A stretch of 6,444 nucleotides of DNA, taken from Synergistaceae bacterium (GTDB lineage Bacteria > Synergistota > Synergistia > Synergistales > Aminobacteriaceae). The stretch lies in NCBI GenBank assembly GCA_017394925.1, contig JAFPWQ010000302.1, forward strand, positions 1-6,444, written 5' to 3'. The notes below the pieces were generated by a model. The model was not told the origin of the DNA, searched no databases, and saw only the letters and a list, made by a program, of their open reading frames with translations. Shown here piece by piece: positions 1 to 6,414 of this stretch. Each line of letters opens with the position of its first letter. Within the stretch, counting starts at the first letter, position 1. The translations under genes were made by a program, and so were the position numbers.

Positions 1-78
1 AACGAATGCATAAAGTTTCTTATCTGCCATTAATGCCCGTAATTTTTTGACCCGTGAATTAATTATCTCTGCGTTCAT
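1..78 (-). CDS. Probable Xaa-Pro aminopeptidase (M24 family), N-terminal fragment, cut by the left edge
   Basis: Reading leftward from an ATG at 78-76, the frame stays open for 26 codons to the window edge, giving MNAEIINSRVKKLRALMADK and then KLYAFV. The pattern R-x-K-K-L-R-x-L-M-x-x-K-x-x-x-A resembles the start of the creatinase-like N-terminal domain of aminopeptidase P and related prolidases, which remove an N-terminal residue preceding proline in the cytoplasm. The metal-binding catalytic domain would lie outside the window, so the function rests on this short stretch only. A strong GGGAGG ribosome binding site at 88-93 lies 9 bases upstream, within the last codons of the DUF4268 gene, and the start is 4 bases after that gene's stop. 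This supports a real co-transcribed gene. The existence of a gene is more certain than its product. Confidence 0.55.
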   Translation of the reverse strand, partial: MNAEIINSRVKKLRALMADKKLYAFV

Positions 79-82
79 GATT

Positions 83-1006
83 TTATGCCTCCCATGATGA
101 TATATATTTCCCGAATACTTTTCGTATGTTCAGAACGGTATTTATTATCCAGTTGAATTGATTCGTCCAGTCATTATGATTTTCAATCTGTGCTGATATT
201 TTCCCGGTGCTTATCCTGAAATCTTTTCCGTCTGAATTAACCGGCCATTCAAATTTTATTCCGCTCTCTGATTCTATTTCATACATGTGTGTTAAGAGAT
301 ACTGAAATAATTTTTTATCATTCGAGATATAAATCCCTGCTTCAAGCTCAGAAAAAGTTTTTGACACGAATATATTAGTCCCCTGTCTGCCGATTCCTAA
401 ATATAACGTTGAAGTTGATGAATTAGCCCAGCGTTTATAGCATGAAGCGAAGCCCTTATCTTTTGCGTCATTGAATGCGTAATCCTGAAATTTATTCCAG
501 TAATCGAATCTTAGTTCTTCAATGTTCGCAGTACTTTCTGAATTCTTAATGTCTGGTTTCACTACAGGCTCAAATCTCACGGCATAAACTGCAGGTACAG
601 AATCTCCCCCGTGAAATAATCTTATCCTGAAGAGATATATTTTAACGTTATTATTCATGTTTGCATTCAGCCATTCAATTGCATTTTTATGTTCTCTTCG
701 TGAATTCCCTGCGAGCCAGATTATTATTTTTGCGTTCCTGTCGGCTGCATATGTGATTAACTGACCGAGATAATTATTTTCTGTCTCTTCAAGCCGATTT
801 GCAATTATGATTCTTTTTCCCGTATCCTTGTCTGATGCAGGAATATAATCTCCTGCGTTCGATATAATTTCTTCAGCTGCGATATTCAGCCCGGATGCCT
901 CTGATAATATCTTCATGTTTTTATCTTCTGCGAGCCATGCCGTAAATTTTGCTTCCGTGTTCCATACTGCCCGTAAATTATCTGTCTCTTCAAGTTTGCC
1001 TATCAT
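83..1006 (-). CDS. DUF4268-containing protein with degenerate PD-(D/E)xK-like N-terminal domain
   Basis: The 307-residue product matches, from memory, the DUF4268 family. It opens with IGKLEE..LR.VW, has an endonuclease-like core with GDY, a TG(K)-hydrophobic strand and LGQL.TYAA, then a WLN segment, and ends in the DUF4268 domain from about residue 167 (YW..F, IGR.G, I.NDK, FRKVFGKYI-like end). Family members usually carry a GDF..D(I/L).A motif and an IENQ strand followed by TDH.HLGQ. Here the first is GDYIPAS with a short gap, the second is IANR, and the third is ENNYLGQ, so the acidic and glutamine positions expected of a catalytic site look lost. I infer an inactive or DNA-binding role; the biological function of the family is not established. 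A GTG at 1015 is possible, but the ATG at 1006 is preferred because AAGGTGA lies 5 bases upstream and the family starts at M-I-G. The start lies 5 bases after the glycosyltransferase stop. Confidence 0.8.
   Translation of the reverse strand: MIGKLEETDNLRAVWNTEAKFTAWLAEDKNMKILSEASGLNIAAEEIISNAGDYIPASDKDTGKRIIIANRLEETENNYLGQLITYAADRNAKIIIWLAGNSRREHKNAIEWLNANMNNNVKIYLFRIRLFHGGDSVPAVYAVRFEPVVKPDIKNSESTANIEELRFDYWNKFQDYAFNDAKDKGFASCYKRWANSSTSTLYLGIGRQGTNIFVSKTFSELEAGIYISNDKKLFQYLLTHMYEIESESGIKFEWPVNSDGKDFRISTGKISAQIENHNDWTNQFNWIINTVLNIRKVFGKYISSWEA
88..93 (-). promoter_or_regulatory. Ribosome binding site of the truncated aminopeptidase-like gene
   Basis: On the minus strand GGGAGG ends 9 bases before the ATG at 78. 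It is embedded in the final codons of the DUF4268 gene, whose TAA stop (85-83) lies between this site and the ATG. It supports a start at 78 for a gene too short in this window to stand out by length. Confidence 0.6.
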
Positions 1007-1011
1007 GAATT

Positions 1012-1018
1012 TCACCTT
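1012..1018 (-). promoter_or_regulatory. Ribosome binding site deciding the DUF4268 start
   Basis: AAGGTGA on the minus strand sits 5 bases before the ATG at 1006. Its last three bases (1014-1012) are the TGA stop of the glycosyltransferase gene, so termination and re-initiation are physically joined. The longer GTG start at 1015 would lie within this site, which argues against it. Confidence 0.6.
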
Positions 1019-1956
1019 GAATTATGTGGATGATATAAGAAGTAAGGATTCCTCCAAACGTTAGTCCCGAGTGAAAATATATAAGAACATGTCAGTCCAT
1101 TCTTCCATAGGACATAAGGAAGACTCAGCTGGTCTCTGTGAGTGAATCTTTCAACCTGAAGCCACCATTGATGCATAATATCATTCAGTTTTGAATCATT
1201 GCACTTGCGTATAATAACTGTGTTCTCAAGCAAACCGAAATGTTCAGGCATTCCTTCTTTCCTGTAGAAATCAAGCTGCCTGTCAATGTCCTTTGCTTTA
1301 GCTTTATTCAGCATGAGAATATCATTGCGTTCAGAATATATACAGTCCCTTATTCTGTGATGATGAATCGCGATATTTTTTCCTGATTCAATCAGCGAAT
1401 ATACGAGGGGCTTTATGTCGCAGGTTATTCTCAGGCTGCCGTCAATGTAAACGCAGTAGTCATATTTTTTGCCGGTTAGTTCAAGCGTCTCATCATGATG
1501 AATTTTCATGTAACGGTTTTTCTTAGTATTGCTGAGTCCGGACAGCCTTTCAGGAACAGAGATAATTTTCCATGCTTTGCCGGGTTGCATTGATTCTGAA
1601 TCCGTAAACGCATAGTAATCAATCTCATCATCAATATAAACAGGATCTTTCAGATTGTCATAGCCCCCTGTTATGACTTTATAGACTGCTATCTTTGTTC
1701 CGGGAAATTTTTTGTCCGTCGGTATGAATTCATTTGCGGCATTCATTTTGGGTGCTGCAATTCTTCTATAACTATGAACTTCGCGCCCGTAATCAGTGAA
1801 TATATATTTTGCATGTATTTTCAGCCATTTAATTAAAAGACCTGGATCGCGTATTAATTTCTTTAAGCGCGGCTGATTGTCCAAAAGTCTCTGATTAAAC
1901 TGTTTTTCAAGTTCTCTCCGCAGTTCAAATACTACGTCATTGATTCCTGTACTCAT
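1012..1956 (-). CDS. DUF616 (TOD1/MUCI70-type) glycosyltransferase-like protein
   Basis: The 314-residue protein carries the DUF616 domain from about residue 88 to the C-terminus. Visible family motifs are IAVYK.ITGGYD.L (89-102), DYYAFTDS (113-120), KNRY.KI (146-152), YIDGSLRI (170-177), RDCIY.E (203-209), GLLE..VIIRK.ND (241-254), WW..V (264-268) and RDQLS.PYVLW (274-284), ending in NPYF. The YIDGS segment is the likely counterpart of the GT-A metal/nucleotide-sugar loop. The same domain occurs in plant MUCI70 and TOD1 proteins; bacterial members are predicted sugar transferases with unknown substrates. About 85 residues of charged, mostly helical-looking sequence precede the domain. There is no signal peptide or membrane segment, so it probably acts in the cytoplasm on a surface glycan or other acceptor (inference). 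The start is supported by an AGGAGGA site 4 bases upstream. The gene lies 22 bases after the methyltransferase stop. Confidence 0.82.
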   Translation of the reverse strand: MSTGINDVVFELRRELEKQFNQRLLDNQPRLKKLIRDPGLLIKWLKIHAKYIFTDYGREVHSYRRIAAPKMNAANEFIPTDKKFPGTKIAVYKVITGGYDNLKDPVYIDDEIDYYAFTDSESMQPGKAWKIISVPERLSGLSNTKKNRYMKIHHDETLELTGKKYDYCVYIDGSLRITCDIKPLVYSLIESGKNIAIHHHRIRDCIYSERNDILMLNKAKAKDIDRQLDFYRKEGMPEHFGLLENTVIIRKCNDSKLNDIMHQWWLQVERFTHRDQLSLPYVLWKNGLTCSYIFSLGTNVWRNPYFLYHPHNSR

Positions 1957-1960
1957 TCTT

Positions 1961-1967
1961 TCCTCCT
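1961..1967 (-). promoter_or_regulatory. Ribosome binding site of the DUF616 gene
   Basis: A near-perfect AGGAGGA on the minus strand, 4 bases before the ATG at 1956, lies in the 22-base gap after the rRNA methyltransferase stop. It is the strongest Shine-Dalgarno sequence in the window and fixes the start of the DUF616 gene. No terminator-like hairpin fits in this gap. Confidence 0.7.
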
Positions 1968-1978
1968 GTTATTTTCTT

Positions 1979-3337
1979 TCACTTCTTTAGAACAGCAACA
2001 CTCTCAACATGTGCAGTCTGAGGAAACATATCGAATGCCTTAATGCTCACGAGATTATAGCCGTAAGATGAAAATATTTTACAGTCCCGTGCAAGTGTAG
2101 CCGGATTGCATGACACGTAAATTATTTTCTTCACGCCGAAATTATTTATCGCATCAATCACACTTCTTGCGCAGCCGTCTCTGGGAGGGTCTAAAACAAC
2201 GCAGTCATATTTTTCTTTGAGATCTGCAATCACGTCTTCAGATTTGCCGCATAAAGTCCTAACGTTACCGAAATTATTGGCACGCAGATTTTTCACGGCC
2301 ATGTGAACAGCACCGCGAAATTCTTCAATGCTGGTTACACTTTGGGATTTTTCTGCAAGATAGCATGTTAAACTTCCTGTTCCGCTGTAGAGTTCGAGAA
2401 TATTTTTTGCATTCCCGGTTTGTGATGACGCATAAGCAAATAATTTTTCTGCCTGACCCGTATTAACCTGAAAGAAAGAAGACGTATCGAACATGAATTT
2501 ATATTTGCCGAGCCTCTCAGTAATTAACCCTGAGCCTGTTAAATTTTCCGTGTATGTTCCCAGAATAACATTGCCGGGCTTTGAATTATGATTCATAGTT
2601 ATAGTTGACGGCCGCGATGAATTTCCCAATGACACGAGAGACTTTATGCCTTTAGCCGATAATTTGCCGTTTATCACGAATGAGATTAGCGAGTCGCCTG
2701 TGTTTATTCCCGTACGCGTAATTATATGTCTGAGCTTGCCGGTGTTAGTGCGTTCATCATAACCGGTTAATGGCAATGCGTTTTTGTCCAGTGAATCAAG
2801 AATCTTAGTGTACATGAAATTAATTCTCTCAGCATTGACCGGGCAATTGCGAATCAATTCGAGTCTGTGAGTTCCTGCGCGGTAAAAGCCCGTTATGATT
2901 TTGCCTCTGAGAGTCTGAACAGGAAATGCGGCCTTGTTCCGATAGCCCCATGATGACGGCGATGATTCACATTCAAGCCCCGCGAATCTCTCACGTTCAA
3001 ATCCGCCTATGCGAATCATTGCATCTCTCACGAGTTCAGCTTTGAGTCTTAACTGCGAGTCATAACTCGTATGCTGAAGCTGACATCCTCCGCATTTACC
3101 GTAATATTTGCATTGGGGAATCACTCTGTCAGGTGAAGTACGTTCAACTGAAAGTGTATCGGCAATCATGAAGTCTTTTTTTCGTGAGACAATTTCAGCC
3201 CTCACAATTTCACCCGGTAATCCTCCCTGAACGAAGATTATCCCTCTGTCAGTTCGTGATATGCCGGTGCCGTCGCTTGATAGTGCAGAAATTTCAAGAG
3301 TTACGCGCTCATTATCAGACCATTTTTTCAGGATCAA
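1979..3337 (-). CDS. rlmD: 23S rRNA (uracil-C5)-methyltransferase, RlmD/RlmCD (RumA) family
   Basis: This SAM-dependent enzyme makes 5-methyluridine in 23S rRNA. In order (452-residue numbering) I see a TRAM RNA-binding domain (about 10-65), the iron-sulfur cysteines in C-x5-C-x2-C (76, 82, 85) with a fourth at 165, the SFFQVN segment (287-292), the SAM motif LELYSGTGSLT (314-324), VLDPPRDG (381-388), SCNPATL with the catalytic cysteine at 410, and a terminal MFPQTAHVESV containing the catalytic-base glutamate at 445. The TRAM domain and cluster favour RlmD/RlmCD over TrmA; whether it acts on the U1939, the U747 position or both cannot be read. The frame is open up to a GTG at 3382, which would overlap fumC by 68 bases. 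I prefer TTG at 3337 (23-base overlap) because about ten residues then precede the TRAM domain, as in relatives, and GGGAGG lies just upstream. That spacing is only 3 bases, so the start is uncertain. Confidence 0.93.
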   Translation of the reverse strand: MILKKWSDNERVTLEISALSSDGTGISRTDRGIIFVQGGLPGEIVRAEIVSRKKDFMIADTLSVERTSPDRVIPQCKYYGKCGGCQLQHTSYDSQLRLKAELVRDAMIRIGGFERERFAGLECESSPSSWGYRNKAAFPVQTLRGKIITGFYRAGTHRLELIRNCPVNAERINFMYTKILDSLDKNALPLTGYDERTNTGKLRHIITRTGINTGDSLISFVINGKLSAKGIKSLVSLGNSSRPSTITMNHNSKPGNVILGTYTENLTGSGLITERLGKYKFMFDTSSFFQVNTGQAEKLFAYASSQTGNAKNILELYSGTGSLTCYLAEKSQSVTSIEEFRGAVHMAVKNLRANNFGNVRTLCGKSEDVIADLKEKYDCVVLDPPRDGCARSVIDAINNFGVKKIIYVSCNPATLARDCKIFSSYGYNLVSIKAFDMFPQTAHVESVAVLKK

Positions 3338-4712
3338 CAGCCTCCCCGAATCTTTCAGCCGTAAGCAGTCCAAGCTCAACACATGCTTCTTTGAGTGATA
3401 TATTTTTCTTATGCGCTAACTTTGCAACCTTTGCGGCATTCTCATAGCCTATTATGGGATTCAGTGCAGTAACAAGCATCAAAGAACGGTTGAGATTGTC
3501 ATTCATTTTCTCACGATTTGCCTTAATCCCTGATACGCAATTGGCCTCGAATGATATTATTGATTCACTCATGAGCCTTACTGACTGAAGAAAATTATAC
3601 GCGCATACGGGCATGAATACGTTCAATTCAAAATTACCCTGTGATGCCGACATAGCGATTGCAACGTCATTGCCCATAACCTGAACTGCTACCATAGTAA
3701 CCTGTTCACACTGAGTGGGATTAACTTTTCCGGGCATGATTGAACTTCCCGGTTCATTCTCAGGAATCATAATCTCGCCAAGTCCGCAGCGTGGCCCTGA
3801 CGCAAGCCAGCGAATATCATTTGCGATTTTCATCATGTCAGCGGCTAATGCTTTCACTGCACCATGAGCATATACGATTTCACTTTTTGACGTTAAAGCA
3901 TGAAATTTATTCATGGCCGGTGTAAAATTTTTGCCGGTCATTTGCGTTAATGCTTTCGTAACTTCAGAATCAAAATTTTCCGGCGCATTTAATCCCGTTC
4001 CTACTGCTGTACCTCCGATTGCAAGCGCACACATGGCCTTTGACGATTCGATTAACATATATTCATTAGCTTCGAGACTTGAACGCCAGCCGGATATTTC
4101 CTGCGAGAATCTTAACGGTGCCGCGTCCTGTAAATGAGTTCTGCCGGTCTTGATGATATTTTCATTCTCTGATTCTAAACGCCTGAATGTCTCAATGAGT
4201 TTTCTTACTGCAGGTATCAGTTTGTCATTCACGGCAATAACTGCGGCCATGTACATAGCTGTAGGAAACGTATCATTTGAACTCTGAGACATATTTACGT
4301 CATCATTGGGATGCAATAATTTCTTTCCGGCGATCTCATTTCCTCTGTTGGCTATGACTTCGTTGACATTCATGTTTGACTGCGTGCCCGATCCTGTCTG
4401 CCATACGACTAACGGAAAATGTTCATCGAGTTCTCCCGCAATGATTTCATCTGATACACGCACAATAATATTCTTTTTCTCGTCGGTCATGCGTGAGGGC
4501 AATAAAATATTATTGGCGATTGCGCAGGCCTTCTTGAGATATGCGAATGCTCTTATGATTTCACGCGGCATTGTCTCAGTCCCTACACCGATTCGGAAGT
4601 TCTGACGGCTGCGTTCAGTCTGTGCTCCCCAGTATGTATTTACGGGTACTCTCACTTCACCCATAGTATCATGTTCAACTCTGTATTCTATTTTTGATGC
4701 GCCCCTTCCCAC
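3315..4712 (-). CDS. fumC: Class II fumarate hydratase
   Basis: This cytoplasmic, cofactor-free homotetramer interconverts fumarate and L-malate. At 465 residues it has the usual length of the family. Diagnostic segments are WGAQTERS (28-35), WQTGSGTQSNMN.NEV (104-119), SQSSNDTFPTA (142-152), TGRTHLQDA (189-197) with the conserved histidine at 193, and the flexible catalytic loop GSSIMPGKVNPTQCE (322-336) with the serine base at 323. GTQSNMN and the HPNDDVN segment separate it from aspartase and argininosuccinate lyase. The annotated start is a GTG at 4712, 25 bases inside lptB, with a GGGTGA-like site 9 bases upstream. No ATG occurs before codon 17, which begins the conserved MGEVRVP segment, and relatives have about 7-10 residues before that, so the GTG start is plausible. 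Its 3' end overlaps rlmD. Neither neighbour is metabolic, so operon membership says little about its role. Confidence 0.95.
   Translation of the reverse strand: MGRGASKIEYRVEHDTMGEVRVPVNTYWGAQTERSRQNFRIGVGTETMPREIIRAFAYLKKACAIANNILLPSRMTDEKKNIIVRVSDEIIAGELDEHFPLVVWQTGSGTQSNMNVNEVIANRGNEIAGKKLLHPNDDVNMSQSSNDTFPTAMYMAAVIAVNDKLIPAVRKLIETFRRLESENENIIKTGRTHLQDAAPLRFSQEISGWRSSLEANEYMLIESSKAMCALAIGGTAVGTGLNAPENFDSEVTKALTQMTGKNFTPAMNKFHALTSKSEIVYAHGAVKALAADMMKIANDIRWLASGPRCGLGEIMIPENEPGSSIMPGKVNPTQCEQVTMVAVQVMGNDVAIAMSASQGNFELNVFMPVCAYNFLQSVRLMSESIISFEANCVSGIKANREKMNDNLNRSLMLVTALNPIIGYENAAKVAKLAHKKNISLKEACVELGLLTAERFGEAVDPEKMV
3341..3346 (-). promoter_or_regulatory. Candidate ribosome binding site for rlmD, inside fumC
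   Basis: GGGAGG on the minus strand lies within the 3' end of fumC. The in-frame non-ATG codons after it are TTG at 3337 (3 bases away) and CTG at 3331 (9 bases away). A nearby ATG at 3322 belongs to the fumC frame (its penultimate codon) and is not usable. The site suggests that rlmD starts here rather than at the GTG at 3382, but it does not decide between TTG and CTG. Confidence 0.4.
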
Positions 4713-5425
4713 TCAAAATTTTCACCCAGATAAAATTTACGTGCAAGTTCATTATCTGCAACTTCGGCCGGTGTTCCAGACAAAAAGATTTTCCCGTCAT
4801 GAATCAAATATGTCCTGTCAGTTATGGATAACGTCTCGCGGACATTATGGTCAGTTATGAGAATGCCATAGCCCTGAGCTTTGAGTTCGTGAATCATCGT
4901 CTGAATGTCGGCAACTGCAATCGGATCTATTCCGCTGAAAGGTTCATCAAGCAGAATGAATTTTGGCTTTAACGTCAATGCACGTGCAATTTCTACGCGT
5001 CTTCGTTCACCGCCTGAAAGAGCATAGCCTTTAGTATCTGCAATGTGCGTAATCTTGAACTGTTCGAGCAGTTCATCAGTGAGCTTGTCTGCAATTTTTT
5101 TTCGGCCGGTCTCTTCCCAGACAAGATTAATATTTTCTCTCACTGTAAGATTTCGGAACACTGAAGCCTCCTGCGGAAGATAGCCTATACCTGCTCTTGC
5201 GCGTTCATATACAGGCAGCGAAGTTATTTCTTTATCATCGATTTCAACTTTTCCAGAGTCAGGCTTAATTAACCCGACAATCATATAGAACGATGTAGTT
5301 TTTCCTGCTCCGTTAGGCCCGAGAAGACCGACAACTTCACCCTCATTAACGTTAATGCTCACACCTCCGACAACTAATCTGCCGCTATAGCCCTTGCGTA
5401 ATTCAGATGCAGATAATCCCTTCAT
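4688..5425 (-). CDS. lptB: LPS export ABC transporter ATP-binding protein
   Basis: LptB is the cytoplasmic ATPase that, with LptF and LptG, extracts lipopolysaccharide from the inner membrane and pushes it along the Lpt bridge. The 245-residue protein contains Walker A GPNGAGKTT (36-44), the Q-loop GYLPQEASVFR (81-91, typical of LptB), the signature LSGGERRRVEIARAL (136-150), Walker B FILLDEP with catalytic E161, the D-loop SGIDP (164-168), and the H-loop histidine in TDHNV (H193). All residues needed for ATP hydrolysis are present. The Q-loop sequence and the adjacent LptA-like gene separate it from LivF/LivG-type amino-acid ATPases. It starts at the ATG at 5425, overlapping the lptA-like stop as ATGA, with AGGAG 12 bases upstream. 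Translational coupling to lptA is therefore likely. Its last 25 bases overlap fumC. Confidence 0.95.
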   Translation of the reverse strand: MKGLSASELRKGYSGRLVVGGVSINVNEGEVVGLLGPNGAGKTTSFYMIVGLIKPDSGKVEIDDKEITSLPVYERARAGIGYLPQEASVFRNLTVRENINLVWEETGRKKIADKLTDELLEQFKITHIADTKGYALSGGERRRVEIARALTLKPKFILLDEPFSGIDPIAVADIQTMIHELKAQGYGILITDHNVRETLSITDRTYLIHDGKIFLSGTPAEVADNELARKFYLGENFEWEGAHQK

Positions 5426-6360
5426 TTTTTGCGTGTTCTCCTGTTCTGAGTTTTAGTTTTGGGTTTAGCTTTGGGCTTTTCAGTCTGCGAATCTGAGTCA
5501 TTCTTCGTAACCTGCGTAGGCTTTCTCTCACGCGATAAATCAATCGTAATCTCTGCACGTTCAGTATTAACTGCGCCGTCTTTTTTGCGGGTTAAACCTC
5601 CGAGTGCCTCGACTCGATTCTGATCCGGGAAATATACAATTGAATCTGATTTAAGAGTCCTGCCTCCCTGAACTGCAACTACATGGCCGCTGACTACGAC
5701 ACTTCCCCGTGCAACAGAATAAAGCGCGCTGTCTCCTCTGAGATTCACGGGAGCCTCATTTGCTTTTGGTCTGCCTTTAATCCATACGCCTTTTTTGGCT
5801 GTCATATCATGAAGTTCTCCGTTTCTCAGTGTACCTTCTGCAGAGCCTGCACCGAATGTTATGCCACGTGAACGATCCTCAAGATTTTTTGCATTCACGA
5901 TCCAGAATTTTGTCTGTCTGTCATTGCCCGACGGTGAAGATATTCCGCCTATACCCGTTAAAGTGAGTCTGTCAGCATCAAGATACATCGTTCCTACGCC
6001 GCCTTTAACGCCGTTCTGAAATCTTGCGCCGGGTATGTCCGCGAATGATAATAAAAGCCTTCCTGCTTTGATGTCTACTTTGTCGCCCATCCATTTGCCT
6101 TTTGCTGTTATGCCCCGTTCAAAATTTACTTCTCTGCGTTCAACGTTTCCTGTTCCGACCGGAGCATGTACGTTTAAATCTCCGGCTGTGATTCTTACAT
6201 CGCCGTCTGCAAGAAAATCTCCTGTGTTTGAATCAAAACGCATTCGGTTAGCTGAAAGTGTAGCTTTGTCGGGAAGATTTTCATCGAGTGAATAAGCCGC
6301 TGAATTAATGCATAATAAAATAATAAGAATAATAAGAGAGGCAAAAAATTTTTTCGTCAT
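5422..6360 (-). CDS. lptA: LptA/OstA-like periplasmic LPS-transport protein
   Basis: The 312-residue product begins with a Sec signal peptide: MTKKFF, then a hydrophobic stretch LIILIILL, and a likely cleavage after SAAYS (about residue 24). The mature part is rich in short beta-strand repeats of the OstA/LptA kind. One block (about 34-66) has SANRMRFD...FLADGDVRI.AGDL. A second (about 206-253) has LRGDSALYSVARG.VVVSGHVV with KSDSIVYFPDQNRVEALGG. LptA forms the beta-jellyroll bridge that carries LPS across the periplasm, and the position directly before lptB supports that role. It is much longer than E. coli LptA (185 residues) and ends in a strongly basic Lys/Pro/Arg tail (about 295-312). 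The frame opens at 6417 with Mets at 6417, 6390 and 6360. I chose 6360 because it places a normal n-region before the hydrophobic segment, although AAAGGAGA lies 14 bases upstream, farther than usual. Confidence in the family is good; the exact start is less sure. Confidence 0.82.
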   Translation of the reverse strand: MTKKFFASLIILIILLCINSAAYSLDENLPDKATLSANRMRFDSNTGDFLADGDVRITAGDLNVHAPVGTGNVERREVNFERGITAKGKWMGDKVDIKAGRLLLSFADIPGARFQNGVKGGVGTMYLDADRLTLTGIGGISSPSGNDRQTKFWIVNAKNLEDRSRGITFGAGSAEGTLRNGELHDMTAKKGVWIKGRPKANEAPVNLRGDSALYSVARGSVVVSGHVVAVQGGRTLKSDSIVYFPDQNRVEALGGLTRKKDGAVNTERAEITIDLSRERKPTQVTKNDSDSQTEKPKAKPKTKTQNRRTRKK

Positions 6361-6373
6361 TGAAAATTTTACG

Positions 6374-6381
6374 TCTCCTTT
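6374..6381 (-). promoter_or_regulatory. Shine-Dalgarno-like site upstream of lptA
   Basis: AAAGGAGA on the minus strand precedes the ATG at 6360 with 14 bases between GGAG and the start. The spacing is long, but no ATG, GTG or TTG in the lptA frame lies closer. The ATG at 6390 lies upstream of this site and has no comparable site of its own. Confidence 0.35.
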
Positions 6382-6405
6382 CGTTTTCATGTGTGAAGTA
6401 AAATA

Positions 6406-6414
6406 AATATACCA
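6406..6414 (-). promoter_or_regulatory. Candidate extended -10 promoter for the lptA-led block
   Basis: The minus strand reads TGGTATATT, fitting TGn plus a -10 hexamer with one mismatch to TATAAT. It lies about 45 bases before the preferred lptA start in very AT-rich sequence. No good -35 sits 16-18 bases upstream. A TTGTCA at 6442-6437 is 25 bases away from this hexamer, though it lies 15 bases before an alternative TATTTT at 6421-6416. Transcription might instead enter from an upstream gene beyond the edge. Confidence 0.3.

Noticed and set aside
83..1006. Active restriction endonuclease of a restriction-modification system
   Set aside because: Expected catalytic positions are missing and no DNA methyltransferase is nearby; the methyltransferase in the block is an rRNA-type enzyme.
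1007..1015. GTG at 1015 as the start of the DUF4268 gene, giving a GTGA overlap
   Set aside because: It lies inside the AAGGTGA ribosome binding site, and relatives begin at the M-I-G encoded from 1006.
3184..3447. Plus-strand open frame of 87 codons across the rlmD/fumC junction
   Set aside because: It lies opposite two well-supported genes, its translation has no recognisable domain, and it is best explained as a shadow frame.
3913..4605. Two plus-strand open frames (74 and 99 codons) opposite fumC
   Set aside because: They are antisense to conserved catalytic segments of fumC and show no family features of their own.
4688..5425. Branched-chain amino-acid ABC ATPase (LivF/LivG) instead of LptB
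   Set aside because: The GYLPQEASVFR Q-loop and the adjacent overlapping LptA-like gene are typical of LptB, and no Liv permease or binding-protein gene is present.
5683..6295. Two plus-strand open frames (62 and 86 codons) opposite the lptA-like gene
   Set aside because: They are antisense to a gene with a clear signal peptide and OstA blocks and have no recognisable product.
6283..6360. Lipoprotein reading of the LptA-like N-terminus because of a cysteine in ILLC
   Set aside because: The residue before the cysteine is leucine, not the small residue required by a lipobox, and a standard SAAYS cleavage site follows.
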